Below, in pieces: positions 1-12,852 of a stretch of 64,000 nt of DNA. Made by a program: the position numbers and the translations under genes. Source of the stretch: Crotophaga sulcirostris. Its lineage: Eukaryota; Chordata; Aves; Cuculiformes; Crotophagidae. Location of the stretch: NCBI GenBank assembly GCA_013397455.1, contig VYZB01000168.1, positions 772,839 through 836,838 on the forward strand, written 5' to 3'. The notes under the pieces are model-generated. The model saw only the letters and a list, made by a program, of their open reading frames with translations, made no database searches and was not told where the DNA came from. The stretch's first letter is position 1; each line of letters begins with the position of its first letter.

Positions 1-2459
1 GAGGATTAATCCAATCTCAAGCATCAGTTTTCTACCCCCTGACAGCTGCTTATGGCATGACGTGCATGCTATAACCTGTTGGCACACCTTACCTTTCCCT
101 TTATGAGAAAATGCCATGCAGAGTCAAGCTCACTGGAAATGAAGACAAATGAAAATCATCGAAAATCTCATTAGTGACCATCCAACAGCTTTACTGAAAG
201 GTAGATTTTCGTTTTCCCTTGCACACACCTCTTTTAGGTTTTTTTTTTTTTAGATAGGGTTTTGTTGTGCCTATCACTCTCAAACACACACATGAACACA
301 TCACCCCTCTTCCTCCATTTTCCCTTCTCTGAGGTGGTGAGATAATGCAAATAAATTGCTCTACCTGCTTTGCACAAAGGTTTACATATTGTTCTGTTGA
401 TAACATTTTTGGTATGTCTAATAGATGTAAGGGGGAAATATCTCTCTATATAATTTCTAAAGTTTGTGTATTATCTAACTAGCTTACAGTGCTTTAGAGG
501 TTTTAAGCCCTCCACAAGAAGTCCTTTTGCCTGTGAATCTTTTATGTTACACCTAGGTGTCCTCATTATAAGGGCTCTACTATTTGACAAGCAATGCTTG
601 TCTCTACAGTCGGTGATGAACACAGCATGACAGGCAATGTGTGCCTCTGTCCAAGGCACTGAATCACAATAAAATGGTAAATTACTGTCTGTCATAGCTA
701 GAAACTGCAGTGACTAATATGCAATTCCCTATTCTACATAAGATGAGGTGTGGAGGAGGGGAGGGTGCTCTCATTTGGTGGTGGTGGGAAAAGCTAGTAT
801 TACATTCAACTGAAAATGTACCTGGACACTGAGAAAGAAAGCAAAAGAATGGTTTTAGCAAGAGGAAAAGGATGAATTATTAGAAAATGCCACTATCGCT
901 AGAATATTTTTTGGACAACTTGGAATTTGTCATTATTTGGGGATCATCAGGATAGAGACATTTGCAAACAGGATCCACTCTTCTCAATCTCTGGCATAAA
1001 TACAGAATCCACTTTCAATTAAAATGCAATAGTAGTTGTGAGTTGGACTGTGTGTCACTGCTGCTCAGAAAGGGCCCCATTAGAGAAACTTCTATTTTAA
1101 AACAAGCCATTCATCACTGAAGTATAATTTCTAGTAAATATATTGTTTGTTCAACTGTAATGTTAGAGATAATATTTAAAATTCTCCTCTCATATCTCAT
1201 TATGAAATAATTGATAGCAAGGTGGCCATTTCTTTTCATTTGAGAGGCTTTTTTTGTTGTTGTTTTTCTCCCCCTCTTCCTTTAAGGCAGCCTCTTGAAA
1301 CAATCAATATCAGCAGTTTCAAAAGTGTGATACAATAAATAAATCTCTCAGACAATGACGGAGAACATCCTTATTATAATAAATTTACCATATATAAAAA
1401 TGTGTGTGATATTCCTAAGAGCCATTTTACATGAATGCCTTCAAATTTTGTGCAAGGAGAAGGAGAAAAAGGAGGGGTGGGGAAGATGACAAAGATGTGT
1501 GTTCAACAAATTGCTTCATTCTCAAAATACAGTAAATTTGGCTTGCTGTACGGTACATACAGAGTAAACTCTCCCTTTGCAGAAATACACTGTATTGTTT
1601 GGAGTAGACTAATTAATACAGGCCTTGATTGTTGTAGATGACTGGATTATATGCATCCTTTTTTAATAAGATACATTGCTAGAGTGGAGTTTGTAACTTA
1701 TCTGGTGTCTCATAAAACACTTTCAGAGCCTTTCTGTTGAAATATTGTAATAGAGAAAAATCAATAAGGATCAGCTGCTTTTGCCACTGAGGTCCAGCTT
1801 TGAAGTGACCCTGCAAGAACATATCAAATGGGTTTAAAGATCAACACAGGTCTGAAATATAGCTTATATCCTGCTTGGTACAGTACAAAAATTCATATTT
1901 TGCAATCTTTTCCTCTCATTTTATATGCCACGATGCCATTTTATGTGAGCTTGAATTTTGATAGAAAATTTCTCTTCTCCCTCTCCTTCCCATCCCCGCT
2001 GGCTTTCAGTAAAATTGGGTCTCCACTGAGAATTTGGTACCCAGCTTTTTCAAGCCTAAAGCATGTGGTTCGATTTAAGTACATGTGTAAGTGAATTGCT
2101 AAATAGGAATCAAGCATATTGTTAACCTTACAGAGATGTCTTCTTTGACTTTCAACAGACATACTTCAGGTGTCTACACAAAAGACCAGAATAAGGAAGG
2201 GCAGATTTTTATGCAAAATTTGCAATCTGTTAGTATTTAATATTGGTATTGTGACACTGTGCTATAGAGTTGATAAAATACAGGCAGACATGGAGAAAAT
2301 GGACTCCTCTGACATTTTGGATTGCTTGGATCAAAATACTTCTTTGCTGGAAGTCTTATGCTTTCCTACTGATTTGTGCTGGTGTTGTCTGAACTTCAGA
2401 ACTGTATTATTTAGAGAAAAATGAAGAAATAGTACCTGGTAGGTGGTATATGTTTTGTT
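1..2459. other. Non-coding, no recognised element
   Basis: AT-rich unique sequence. Apart from a 13-base T run near 239 and two poly-pyrimidine patches near 1250, nothing is recognisable. Open frames stay below 90 codons and show no domain or codon pattern that suggests a gene. Confidence 0.6.
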
Positions 2460-2645
2460 ATTAATAGTAATACTTTGCACTCAAATGTCACTTTTCATCT
2501 CCAAAGCACTTTAAGTAATTAACTAACTCATCTTCACCGCTCTTGCATGAGATGGATCTTTATACTGAGGCAGCATGGGTGTTCATGCATTCAGGACTGA
2601 CACTGTTCGCAGAGCAATCAGGTGACCCAGATACGACCACTTTTG
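2460..2645 (-). mobile_element. MIR/MIR3-like SINE relic (minus strand)
   Basis: CTCCAAAGCACTTTAAGTAA, TTAACTAACTCATCTTCACC, GATGGATCTTTATACTGAGG and ATCAGGTGACCCAGAT run in the order expected of a reversed MIR3-type SINE (AAAGCACTTTACAAACATTA, AATTAATCCTCAC, TACTGAGGC, GGTGACCC). It is an ancient, inactive fragment. Confidence 0.55.
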
Positions 2646-4094
2646 GGTGAAAAACAGTTGACCTGTCCTAAGAACAGGTCTGCCTTAGGGCACTGTGTTC
2701 AAGGATATGGATATGAACTAAAGAAATATTTGCTTTGAAAATATTGGCATGTGTTTCCCCAGTACTCATCTCAATGTTCTGTGCATGTGCGCAGAGAGGG
2801 ATGCTGTGCAGAGCCCGTTCTCCTCTCTCCAGGGCTGTCCCTGTGTCCTGGTGACTTCCTAGCCTTCCGGGTACCTGGACATCACTGGAAATGGGTTGTC
2901 AGTTTCATCAGTGTCTCCACACTTACAGGACCTACATATCCATTCAGAGTCATCCTCTAACTTCAGTGGGAGCCAGAGGGCGCAGGGTGCTGCTTGGTCC
3001 AGGTCTATTGGAAGTCACCCACACAAGGATATCGCCTGTGAAATCTACCTTTCCTCCAGTTTAGGCTGGTATCAACATTTCTAAGCAAATCAGAGCAGTG
3101 ACAAAGGGCGCCCTGCAAACTTGGCTTGAAGCTCCTTGCTCAGCAACTAGATTTGCTGACAGGATCATATTATTTTCATCTGTATTTCTTTTCCCTATGG
3201 GATAATGGAACTTTTACATAAGGACCTGATCCAAAGCACCTTGAAGTCTGCTTTTCTGCCCTGATTGCATCTGTGGGCCAACTAGAAATACCTTCAACCA
3301 GTCTGCAAATGGCCTGGGAGAACTGTTTTAACCCGGACAAAATCCCAAATATGCAATGATGTCTTCAGTGGCACATGTCCTGACTCTGCTGTAGAGATCA
3401 TCACAGGCACGTCCCAGTGCTAAGTTCTGGGGAACAGTGCAAAACTGTAGAAGCTAGTTTGAGAGAAAAACATGGGGTAGAAAGCACAGTTCTTTCCTGT
3501 TGATATAAAAAGTTCAGGGAGAAATTACTTTTATCACAAGCTCCCTACCATACCACCAAAAATTAGGCTGCACGATCTTCCCACGGGTTTTGGCATGTGC
3601 TCTGCTGGATGTGGGAAGTAATTAACTTTTTTTCTTGGTGCGTGGCCATTCGCGCGTGCATGGGAGGGGCTCTCTGCCAGAAGGTGATTTGTTAGAACTT
3701 GCAATGAAAGTCAAACCCTGCAATTAGAGGGAGCGGCTGTACTTAAAAGAGAGATGTAGAACATCCCAGCACGCGCTTGGATTTATCATATTGAAAGAAC
3801 ATATTCTCTTTCTACGCAGTTGCAGTTTTTGATAAACGGCCTACATTAAGACACCTCAAAGGTGCACTGCATCATTAATTACCAGGGTATATGCTGAAGA
3901 GGAAGTTAATAAAACTTGTCTCTTGCATGGAAGTGAGAAATCTTACTACCTGATGATTTCTGATGGAAGAAGATGTTTCTGAAACCACATGTGCAACCTT
4001 GTACAGGTAATAATAGCAAAACACTCAGGGGAGTCTCTTATGTTTGAGGATGTCATTTTTCTTTTTGATTTATAGGATACTAATGGTTTTTCTC
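2646..4094. other. Non-coding, includes CpG-enriched segment
   Basis: Unique sequence without a supported gene. The portion at about 3541-3840 holds 11 CpG dinucleotides in 300 bp, including GCGCG-type clusters at 3640-3660 and 3770-3780, well above neighbouring lines. A CATTAATTACC motif follows at about 3871. It may be regulatory (inference). Confidence 0.5.
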
Positions 4095-4112
4095 TTTTTT
4101 TTTTTTTTTTTT
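4095..4112. repeat. T homopolymer, 18 nt
   Basis: An uninterrupted run of 18 T, preceded by TTTTTCTC. No retroposon body is recognised next to it. Confidence 0.9.
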
Positions 4113-4560
4113 GAGCCAAGAGCCATGGTAAAAATCAACTGATGATGCTCAGATTTAGAGAGAAAAACAGAAAGAAAAGAAAAAAGAACAGAATAAAATG
4201 GGACAAATATGAATTTCTCTGGGAGGAATGCCAGCCACTAGCTTTGCTATTATTATACTGGAGAATCTTATAGAACTCTAGCCATTAATAATGGGCTGCT
4301 GCCAGATATTGATAATTTATTCAAATTGTAGGTCTAGATTTGAGGGAGCAGATGTTCCTTATGCAGACACTTTCAGAAAATGAATTCCAAAGAAACAAAA
4401 TAACATTCGGTGCTATCAGTAGAGAGGAAAGGCAGTATTTTAGTGTGAAGCCAACATCTGGACTGTGTTCTATTTTTATTGCCTCTCTCACCCCTGGTTC
4501 TCTCCTATCCATCCATGACTACCACTGGATGATTTTGTTACTCTTCTTATTTGATGCCAA

Positions 4561-4608
4561 ACAAATAAATAAACAGATAGACAGACAGATAAATAAATAA
4601 ATAAATAC
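4561..4608. repeat. (AAAT)n/(GACA)n compound microsatellite
   Basis: AAATAAATAAA is followed by GATAGACAGACAGATA and then AAATAAATAAATAAATA. Confidence 0.9.
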
Positions 4609-4835
4609 ACCTTTCAGTATTTTGCTTCTTTTAGAATATATCACGACTGGTTTCACCAGGAATAATGGGACTTGGCCAACTTCAAATTACTTTGAGCAGG
4701 AGCAAAGTCTCCAAACAAGCCACCTATTAGGAAGATTAGAAATTAATTTTGATCCAGAACAAATTTGTCTAGTCATTTCAGTGTTTTAAGGCTGCTCTAC
4801 CCAATAGTTTTACCCTCCAGCAAATTCGCAGATGT

Positions 4836-4864
4836 TCTCTCTTTCTCTATCTCTCTCTCTCTTT
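4836..4864. repeat. (CT)n microsatellite
   Basis: TCTCTCTTTCTCTATCTCTC and continuing CT units, lightly interrupted. Confidence 0.9.
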
Positions 4865-7608
4865 GTCTTACTAGGCTGGAGGAAGGCTGGGTATTCATAA
4901 CCCCAAAGTCTCAGTGGCACAGATGCTCCAAATTGAAGCAAGCTGTTCTATCATCTTCTCCAGTTGTTGGCTGTTCCATTTGAAACCATCCTAGATGTGG
5001 TGCAACAGAATGTGCTGTGTGTCCCGAAAATGTTAAACATATTTCCTTGGGCACAGTGACAACTGTTGATGAACACTAAACTGCAATGCTTGTGACCAGT
5101 GGTCCTGTTCTCGCAAAAAAAGAAGCCAACATCTAGGACCAAATCCAGAGGTCGTAGTGAGATCATGTTGGCCAGATCTTTTTCCCTGGGAAGTCACTTC
5201 GCTTTCTATGGATATATGCAGTTCAGCACTACTTGGAAAGCTAGGTAGGTCCAAGACTGCCAAGGGAACTAGGACAGTGGTCTAATTTTCAGTATTTTAC
5301 GAATAACTGTACAGACTTACATTCTCGAACAGTCCCATTTTACAATTCCTGTCCATTTCCAGCTAATCTCATGCAATAATTTGTCTTCCAACCATCTGTC
5401 TCTGCTTCTGACTGATCCCAAGTTGCCATATGCCCCTGGCCAGCCGTTTCTAGCTAACCCCCATTTGGAGAGGTACATAAATGATGATGCTCAGGGGTGT
5501 CAGTCCTTCAGACTGTCTAGTCCAATCATCTCACAGACACTTGGCTTTCATAGCATGGAGAGACTGTGGGACATGCTTTTGACACCATTCCCCCTCCTCT
5601 GCCCCTCTCCCTGTTTAACCTCCCTCTTTGCAGTAAATGCTACAAAGGATGGTTTTACAAAGGGAACCAATCGTGGATTAGTCCAGAGAACCACACAACA
5701 GTACGTGGGAAGTATCAGGGAAAGGAAAGAACAGTCACAAGCAATTTATTTGAAAAGGGTGTGCAGATACAGTTGTGAGTCACTGCACACGCTGAATAAT
5801 TCTAAGGCAAGTTAAGAGTCCCTGTTAGCTCTCCCCTGCCTTTTGCCCATTGTCCATAACGACAAGCATGGAGGAAAGGTTCTTGCATGGCAGAAGACTA
5901 AAACTGATTGTTCTTAACTTCTGCTCAAAGCTTGATATATGGCTCTTCATGAAGTATTCCCACTGCTTCACAGGCTATTTTACTTGGAGGCCTCTTCCTT
6001 TTGTGGGAGAAACAGAGTGAAGCTGTCACAACATTCCTTTGAGGCAAATTGTCTCCCTTTTGTCTGCCCTGTGTTTACTGATAGGAAAAACCTCTAAGTT
6101 CCACTCTGATGGTGACAGCACTTCACAGTTGGATAGCAGAAGAGGAATGGAGTTGTTAGTTCACCTCCCACCATTTGCAATGCTGCCTTGGCCTCCGATG
6201 GTGCACTTCCTATACATGACATGTGGAAAAAAGTGGAAGGATCAGGGCCTAAAAAAATGTCTCTTCATTTTTCCTGTGCCCAGTTACCAGCTGTCACTAA
6301 CTTTGCAAACTTTATTGACTGCTGCTATGTCTGGTGCTAAGTATCTTCAGACTTCGTTCCAAGTAATGGGAAAAAAAACTGAGGGGCAATCAGCTAGTTC
6401 CATGATGAATGAAGCCCATGTCACTCAGAGAAAATGAATATTTCTTTGCAATAATGACCAGATGGTAGCAAGACTCAGATCCAAATTAAAACATGCATGA
6501 TAAATGCCAAGAAAACACAGAAAGACAAAAACCCAACCTGGAGTGAAATCTCTCTATAAATCTTCCCCCCCTCCCCCCAACACAGGCACTTCTAATGGGA
6601 ATTAAATTATTAAGAGATGTTGCAAGGAGAATACAAATGTGGGAGTCTTCCTCCTTCTTGGAACTTTTTGAAAGAGTATTTCAGCAAAGCCAGCTGGATT
6701 TTCGTCTCCATATGAGACGGCACTGGGCTGAATGGGATCTTTTCATGTAGAAGAACAGGAAAATACTAGTCCAGAAAATAAATTATACATTGCAGTTGGC
6801 ATAGAAATAGAATATATTTTGCCTCCTGCAGAGCTGACCTATGGAACTCCTTGCTGCAAGAAATTATTGCAGTTGAAGGTCTTTAAGGTCTTGGAACGGG
6901 AGTATTATTTGCAGATAGTAATGCCATTCAAAATTATATTAAACAGAACAAATGCGGACAGTGGTTTTACAATACCTTAGTTCCAGGTGGATGATAAAAA
7001 TTAATTACTGGTGGTAGAAAGAAATGCTCTTATGGAAAATTTAGAGGCCACAATTTTTCTGATGCTTTTTCATCAGGTATGTGATATTTAAAAGTGCTAT
7101 GATCACAATAAAGACAACAAGGACTTCTGAAGCTGATCTAACATGGCATTTGCAGGGATATTTGTAGGAAATCTGTGCTTTGGCATCCTCCTGGACGGCT
7201 GTTGTGGGAGTCAAACTTAGCCCTTCACGGTCCAAACAAGAAACAGCCTCAAAAACCTTATTTTTACCTGTCTGTTTCTGATCCTGCACTATCCCTTCTG
7301 TGCCCCCTTCTTTCTATTTGTAAATCTCACAGTATTACAAAATGGATGGTGTCTCAGGGGGCTGGCTGGCTGACTCCTCCCTGTTGGCACTGACACCTTT
7401 CCCCAGCACTAAGCTAATGAGAAATATTAAATTACAGAGGCAAATGCACACTTTGGAAGGAAACATGGTGTCTGATCCCCAAAACTGCCAAGCTCTACTT
7501 ATAACCAATAAAAAATATTCTTCCCCAGCAAGATGTGATTAGCTTTTATACCTGTGCAGATTGTACAAACACACAGGAGGGAGCTTTTAAATATCATTGA
7601 TTTGCCTA

Positions 7609-7629
7609 TTTGAAATTATTAATTTCAAA
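7609..7629. repeat. Perfect inverted repeat, 10-bp arms
   Basis: TTTGAAATTA and TAATTTCAAA are exact reverse complements around one T. The AT-rich content makes chance occurrence more likely than for the 39.2-kb palindrome. Confidence 0.85.
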
Positions 7630-7984
7630 TTCGAATGGAACAACCTTTGCTAAATTACACTGTGCCAGTGGGAGTTAGAGGACCCACAAGTCTAAACTTA
7701 ACTTAAAGATGGAAGGGGGGAAGGCTAAAGAAGGAGAAAAAAAAAACTGAAACAACTAAAAGTCCATTTAAACTCAGTAGGTTTCCAGTTAATTACATTT
7801 TCACACCTATCCCAGTAGTTACAGATGTATTTATAATGTACGCCTGCCTTGGTGGTTACTGAATACTGCATTCTCCACAGACTTTACGAGTCAAGATTTC
7901 TTTCCTACATCTAAAAGGCATTTTGGTTTAATTCCCGTCACATGCAAATACTCTCTAGGTGCAATTGTAAAAGCTCAAACTAAT

Positions 7985-8037
7985 TTCCCCCCCTCGCCAT
8001 TTCTCCCCTTCTTCCCCTCTCTCTTCTCCCCTCTACA
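7985..8037. repeat. C/T-rich tract
   Basis: TTTCTCCCCTTCTTCCCCTC and TCTCTTCTCCCCTCTAC form an almost pure pyrimidine stretch, preceded by TTTCCCCCCCTCGCC. Confidence 0.8.
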
Positions 8038-8614
8038 AGTGGAACAACTGGATGTTATGTGTGGAGATCTCACTGATATCTGGAGAAGCTTGTTTGAGGA
8101 CGCAGCCTTCATAGGGTTTTGTAGTGGAGCAGAACAATACAAATACTCATCAAAGCAGTCCCACTCCATCCTTGCAACATATCCTGTCACTCTTGGATAC
8201 TTATACACTAGATCATCCCTCCACAACTCCTTCCAAGGATGGGAATTCATCCCTTCACTCTCTGAGGGATTTCTCCTTAAACCTGCGTGAAGTAGGACTC
8301 TGGTCTGCTAGAAGTCAATTTCTGTGTCTTGTTTTTAAGGAAGAGATGAATTGCCATCTGGAATTATGTTTTTCCCCCCTGCTGTTTATAAAGGAATGAC
8401 AGGTGAGTAGCTCAGTCCCAAATAAACTTTCACAACACCTAAATTAAACCAAATGGACTCCACCCTAAGGGACTTGCTAAGGTCATTTGAGGATGTTGTT
8501 GCAGAAAGAAAGACTGAATGTGAATACCCTTAGGGAATGAAACCAATGTCACTGAGCCCACACCATATCTGTGAAGCGTTTCACACCTTTGGGATGGAGG
8601 AACAAATAATGGAA

Positions 8615-8962
8615 TAGAATCATAGAATCACTTGGTTGGAAAAGACCTTTGAGATAATTGAGTCCAACCATACCTGTCCTCTACTAAGCCAGATCCCTGA
8701 GAGACTCATCTACCTGTCTTTTAAATACTTCCAGGGAAGGTGACCCAACCACCTCCCTGGGTAGCTGTTCCAATGCCTGACCACCCTTTCAGTGGAGAAA
8801 TTTGTCCTAATGTCTTATCTGAACCACCCCTGGCACAACTTACAGCCATTATATCTCATTCTGTCACCTGTCACCTGGGAGACGAGACCAACACCCACCT
8901 TGCTACAAGTAGTTCTAGACAGTGATAAGGTCTCCCCTCAGCCTCTTCTTCTCTAGACTAAA
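8615..8962 (-). mobile_element. CR1: CR1 LINE, 5'-truncated 3' end (minus strand)
   Basis: This is a non-LTR retrotransposon 3' fragment inserted on the minus strand. It opens on the plus strand with two tandem octamers TAGAATCA (8615-8622, 8623-8630), the reverse complement of the short direct repeats that end CR1 elements. The following text (GGTTGGAAAAGACCTTTGAG, then GAGTCCAACCA, CTTCCAGGGA, GTTCCAATGCCTGACCACCC and AAGGTCTCCCCTCAGCCTCT) follows the CR1 3' region in order. Similarity fades after about 8962, so only about 350 bp remain and the reverse transcriptase ORF is absent. Truncation of this kind is normal for CR1. The copy is visibly diverged from a young CR1. The orientation and family are clear; the exact subfamily and the 5' breakpoint are not. 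Confidence 0.93.
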
Positions 8963-11429
8963 GTGTGGAGACAAAGAGTTAATTCTGTATGTCTCCTCCA
9001 ATCCATTATCTCTTTTTGCGGTATACTATCTTTTTCTGAGCTTGCCCCTAGGGCCAGAAGTCCTCAACTCTTCTGAGGACCACTGGAGAAGGGCCCCATT
9101 ATTCCACTCCTTATCTTGTACATTTTGGCCTCCCTAAATACCCTGCATATTCACCTGGAGCCGTATGAACAACACTTCCCACTGGAGTAAGTGACTCTGG
9201 ATGACAATGTCGGTTCTGAAACACTAAAAGCTTGCAGCACAGTCAAAGGTTTCTCAATGGCTCTGTAGAAACAGCTCCCATGAAAACTATGGTTGTTACA
9301 GACTGCAGCCATCTTTCAGTTCTCAAACTAGGGATCCTTCCTCAGCTTGCCTTCTATACTGCATGCCTCAAGTGTAGACATTCAGAGAGATTTCAAAAGC
9401 AAAACTAGCAAAACCAAAGTGATCATTTACCTAAATTTGACCCCCTGAGAAGAAAATGAGAGAACAGGCTGCACTGGAGAGAAGCTGGTCATATCGCTTA
9501 ATGCATGACTGGAAGGCACTCTACTATGCTGGTGCTGAGGATGGGATGAAAACCTGTCTGGAAAAGAATAGCACTCAAGAGATTATTTACAGCTGCAGCA
9601 TAAACAGTGAAAATTTGCTGGCGTATATAGACCACCCAAGTGTGCAGCTAAATGAGCTTCATAGTAATGGAATTGCCATATCCCCCTGAATTGTACCTCA
9701 ATAAGCCTACACTGCTGTTTCAAAAGCAAATTCAGAATAGATGGTAGGAGTCCAGGTGATTAGAAAACAAGCCATAGGGAGAAGATAAACCATCTAAGTT
9801 GATAAGGATAGCATGGACTGCTCTGACAGAGCAAAACTAGTGTGAGAATTCAAGGAGACAAACACATTGTGGAAATACGGCAACCTTACAGCTAAGCTTG
9901 CAGAAACACTCACCTGAAGTGATATCATACTATCTGAAAAAACAGCCTGTGACTCCTGGAAAAGGCAGCTATTCGTCTGGTGTCAATCACCATAGTTCCA
10001 TTGATGTCAGCCTCTTTTCTTGGCAGTGTAATGTGCTGTACCATTGCTAATATAATGCAGTATAACTTCACACTTTTTAAAACTTCAATGGATTTACATG
10101 GACTTCCACCAAGGGAGGGTTTGGTTGACAAACCCAATTATGATGCACATTCAGAAGAAGGGTTAAGATTACAGAAGCAACCTTAACATCCTTTTCTGTT
10201 GTCTGAGTGCTCAGCTGCAGAGCCACAGCATTACTGTGGTGTGGTTTCCTCCCCAGACACATCAGCCCCTCTAACCACTTCTATTTATAGTCTTCTAAGT
10301 GCAGGTCTTGACGAGCCTTATGAACATAACCAAATGCAGTCTCCCTATAGGACTACCACAGTTGACCTGCAAGTGGCAAAACTGAGACAGTAAGATGTTA
10401 GCTGGTTCACAGAAGTTACACAGGTTGACTCTTACTGATTTTTCACTCTTTCCCAGGTTATACTTAAAGAAGCAGCAGTCTGTATGAAACCATAGCCAGC
10501 AGTTTATTATTCCTAGAAGTAGTTCTGTGAGCTGGGGTGGGGGTCAAACCACCATGGTTGTCTTATTGTCCAAGAAGGGAGCTTGGGCTTAGGTGCTATG
10601 CTCTGGTCACCCTTATTGTTTTGCTTCTAGTGTACAGATTGGCATAGTGCTAGCCTTGGCCAACTAGCACTCTCACAGGCAATACCTGGGCACAGTTTGG
10701 GAGATACTACAAGCCAGGGTTCTTTCCCAGTAGGGAGAACAGTGTCATCTGGTTTTAGGGAGAAGAACATTTCTAGATGTGTGGGCATGAGTTACACTAA
10801 CCTACTTGCCTGCAGAACAAGAGGAAGTTTGGAGCTAAAACAGAGGTAGCTACTCAGATATAAGTCTCCTGACACTGACATTAGCACAGTCACTTTACCT
10901 TTTTCAACCCCGAGCAGTTTAAGTGATGCACCTCTGCTAAGACACAGGGACAAAGTCCTACACAGAGTGCTTTCCAAAGGCATAATGTCTCTCCATACAG
11001 AGAACATCCTGCTTCTGAGATGCTGGTCAAAACTGAAGGTTGATTTTGATGTTCCTGATGTCAGCTCATAGCTCCTGGGTGCTGAGGCCAAGAGCAGCTG
11101 AGCAGTAGGGACTCTCCCTCAGGAGACAGGCCTCAGCCACTCTCCCTGACTCCAAGTGCTTACTCAGCAAGGGAGGGGAACGAGAGGTGAGGAAAGACGG
11201 GCAGGAGGGAAAGCAAAAATAAACTCTACCAAGCCAAACAAAAATGTTTTCTGCTCCTGTCAGGGAAAGAAAGATTGGAAATGACATCAAGCCAACACTC
11301 ATTGATTCTCTTTTGCTATGACCATTATGTAGAGTCTTCTAATCCCTTGTGTGTTTCTGACTGGCAAATGCTATCTGAGCACCTTAACCCAGAGTCTCTG
11401 GGCCACTGTCTCCCATCTCCTCTTTTTAA

Positions 11430-11492
11430 ATTATTACTATTATTATAAGTAGTAGTATTAGTATTATTATTATTCTCCTCCTCATTATTTTT
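11430..11492. repeat. (ATT)n-rich microsatellite
   Basis: ATTATTACTATTATTAT, then AGTAGTAGTATTAGTATTAT. The unit drifts between ATT and AGT. Confidence 0.85.
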
Positions 11493-12248
11493 AAATCACT
11501 CTCTATATAACAGTTGTTTTTCACATTAAATAACATCAGATGAGAGCTCTCCATAGTCAGAAGAATGAAACTGTCATCTCTAATTTGCCTGGCAGAAGCC
11601 GTGTTGACAGGAAGTTGTCTGTGGTTGTTTAGAAATAAAATAATGCTCTGAGGAGAAGTGCAGAAACTTAATAGGACTTTAAAAACAACAGGAGCCATGG
11701 GGACTGCAGATGGTTCCTAGGCCTAAGGACTAAATAAACAATGATTTTATAGGCAAGAATGTAGCCTAGGGGAGATGGCCTCTAAAGAGATGTTCACACA
11801 TATTGTGTCCAACATCATTAGACTGCCCGGTGGGAGCAAACGTTCGGCAGTTAAAGACATTTTGTAAAGGAAAAATCAGCCTCAAAAGATGTTTTAAATG
11901 AACAGGAGGTGGAAGAGCAAACTGTCTGAAGAACTTCGCACAGCTAAATGACTCACCAAACATCTGTCTTAGGGACCAATAATTTGAAACTGATTGACTT
12001 ACAGGGTGCAAAATTTATAGATAAATGTAGAGGAAAAAAAAAATAAAAAGCATCCAAAAGGGAAGGTGGGATTTGCTGCACGAAGACAAGAGATGGGGCT
12101 TGGTGAAGAAGGGGGATTGGGAGGGGGAGATTCATAAATAAGTAGCGATAAGGCTGCAGGGATGAGCTCTTTCAAAGGTCTGGAGCACAGCTCACATTCT
12201 CTCTCTCTGAGGTTTCATTTAAGCCTGGCACATCTGAGTGCAGAGATT

Positions 12249-12263
12249 AAAAAAAAAAAAAAA
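12249..12263. repeat. A homopolymer, 15 nt
   Basis: An uninterrupted run of 15 A. No poly(A) signal or retroposon body is recognised immediately upstream. Confidence 0.9.
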
Positions 12264-12429
12264 GACAACCTGATATTCACTGATTGAAAAAGCAAACACA
12301 GGGACCAGCTTCGAAAGGGTTCCAGTGCTGCGATTTTGAAAATAAGGGCCTTGGAATACCAAGTGCAATCTTCTACCCAGGGCTGCTAAACCCTTTCTGC
12401 CAAGCCATTTACATTTATAAGGCCTTCAA

Positions 12430-12500
12430 TCATGTGGTTTTTTTTTTCCCTTCTCCCTCTTCCCACCCCCCACCCAACCTCCTCTCTCCCTCTCCTTTCT
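12430..12500. repeat. Polypyrimidine tract (T then C/T-rich)
   Basis: A run of T followed by CCCTTCTCCCTCTTCCC, CACCCCCCACCC and CTCTCTCCCTCTCC, ending at TTTCTGCAG. It resembles a strong splice acceptor; see the finding on a possible small exon. Confidence 0.85.
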
Positions 12501-12823
12501 GCAGAGTGCTCATTTCAGACTCATTCTTTTGTTACACCTGTTTGCAAGTGAGTATTTTGCAGTTAACTTCAGCTGGCCTCTTCATATTTATGGCTTTCAA
12601 GACAGGCAGAAGGTGGAGTGAGGGGGAGAGTCGAGCCAGGCTTTCTGTAAGGAGGTGTGGTAAATTTTGTATCAAGCATTTTTTGTCTGGAGGGTTTACT
12701 ACAAAGAAAGGAATGTTGATGTTGCAGCTGCTGCTGGAGAGACCTTTTTCTGCTACTGATCAAGAAGAACAGTGAAACCTCTATTATGTTAAAGCCAAAT
12801 CTTTATTTTTCTATCGTGACAGC

Positions 12824-12852
12824 ATATATCTATCTATGTATCTATATATATC
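12824..12852. repeat. (TATC)n microsatellite
   Basis: ATATATCTATCTATGTATCT then ATATATATC, an imperfect short array. Confidence 0.85.

Larger units (their letters stand above)
4609..8614. other. Non-coding, no supported gene
   Basis: Mostly unique sequence. It contains the CT array at 4836, the inverted repeat at 7609 and the C/T tract at 7985. TCTAGTCCAATCATCTCACA near 5516 weakly recalls a reversed CR1 3' region but lacks supporting flanks. Two open frames of 144 and 132 codons (5381-5815 and 6039-6437, plus) have no recognisable domain. Confidence 0.55.

Noticed and set aside
4095..4112. T run as the reversed tail of a retroposon
   Set aside because: Sequence after it does not match any gene or SINE I can identify.
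5500..5560. CR1-like fragment (TCTAGTCCAATCATCTCACA)
   Set aside because: One short matching block without colinear flanks.
5381..5815. 144-codon open frame (plus)
   Set aside because: No recognisable family, composition like random translation of AT-rich DNA, no promoter or splice context.
6039..6437. 132-codon open frame starting with a hydrophobic, signal-like segment (plus)
   Set aside because: The leading hydrophobic stretch is short and the remainder has no domain or cysteine pattern of a secreted family; best explained by chance.
7041..7289. 82-codon open frame with a hydrophobic C-terminal segment (minus)
   Set aside because: A transmembrane-like stretch alone is weak evidence, and there is no similarity to a known small membrane protein.
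8740..8925. 61-codon open frame (plus)
   Set aside because: Lies on the antisense strand of the CR1 3' non-coding region.
12284..12775. 163-codon open frame, the longest in the window (plus)
   Set aside because: Its middle is translated from a polypyrimidine tract (F/P/S-rich run), no domain is recognisable, and one frame of this length is unsurprising across six frames of 64 kb.
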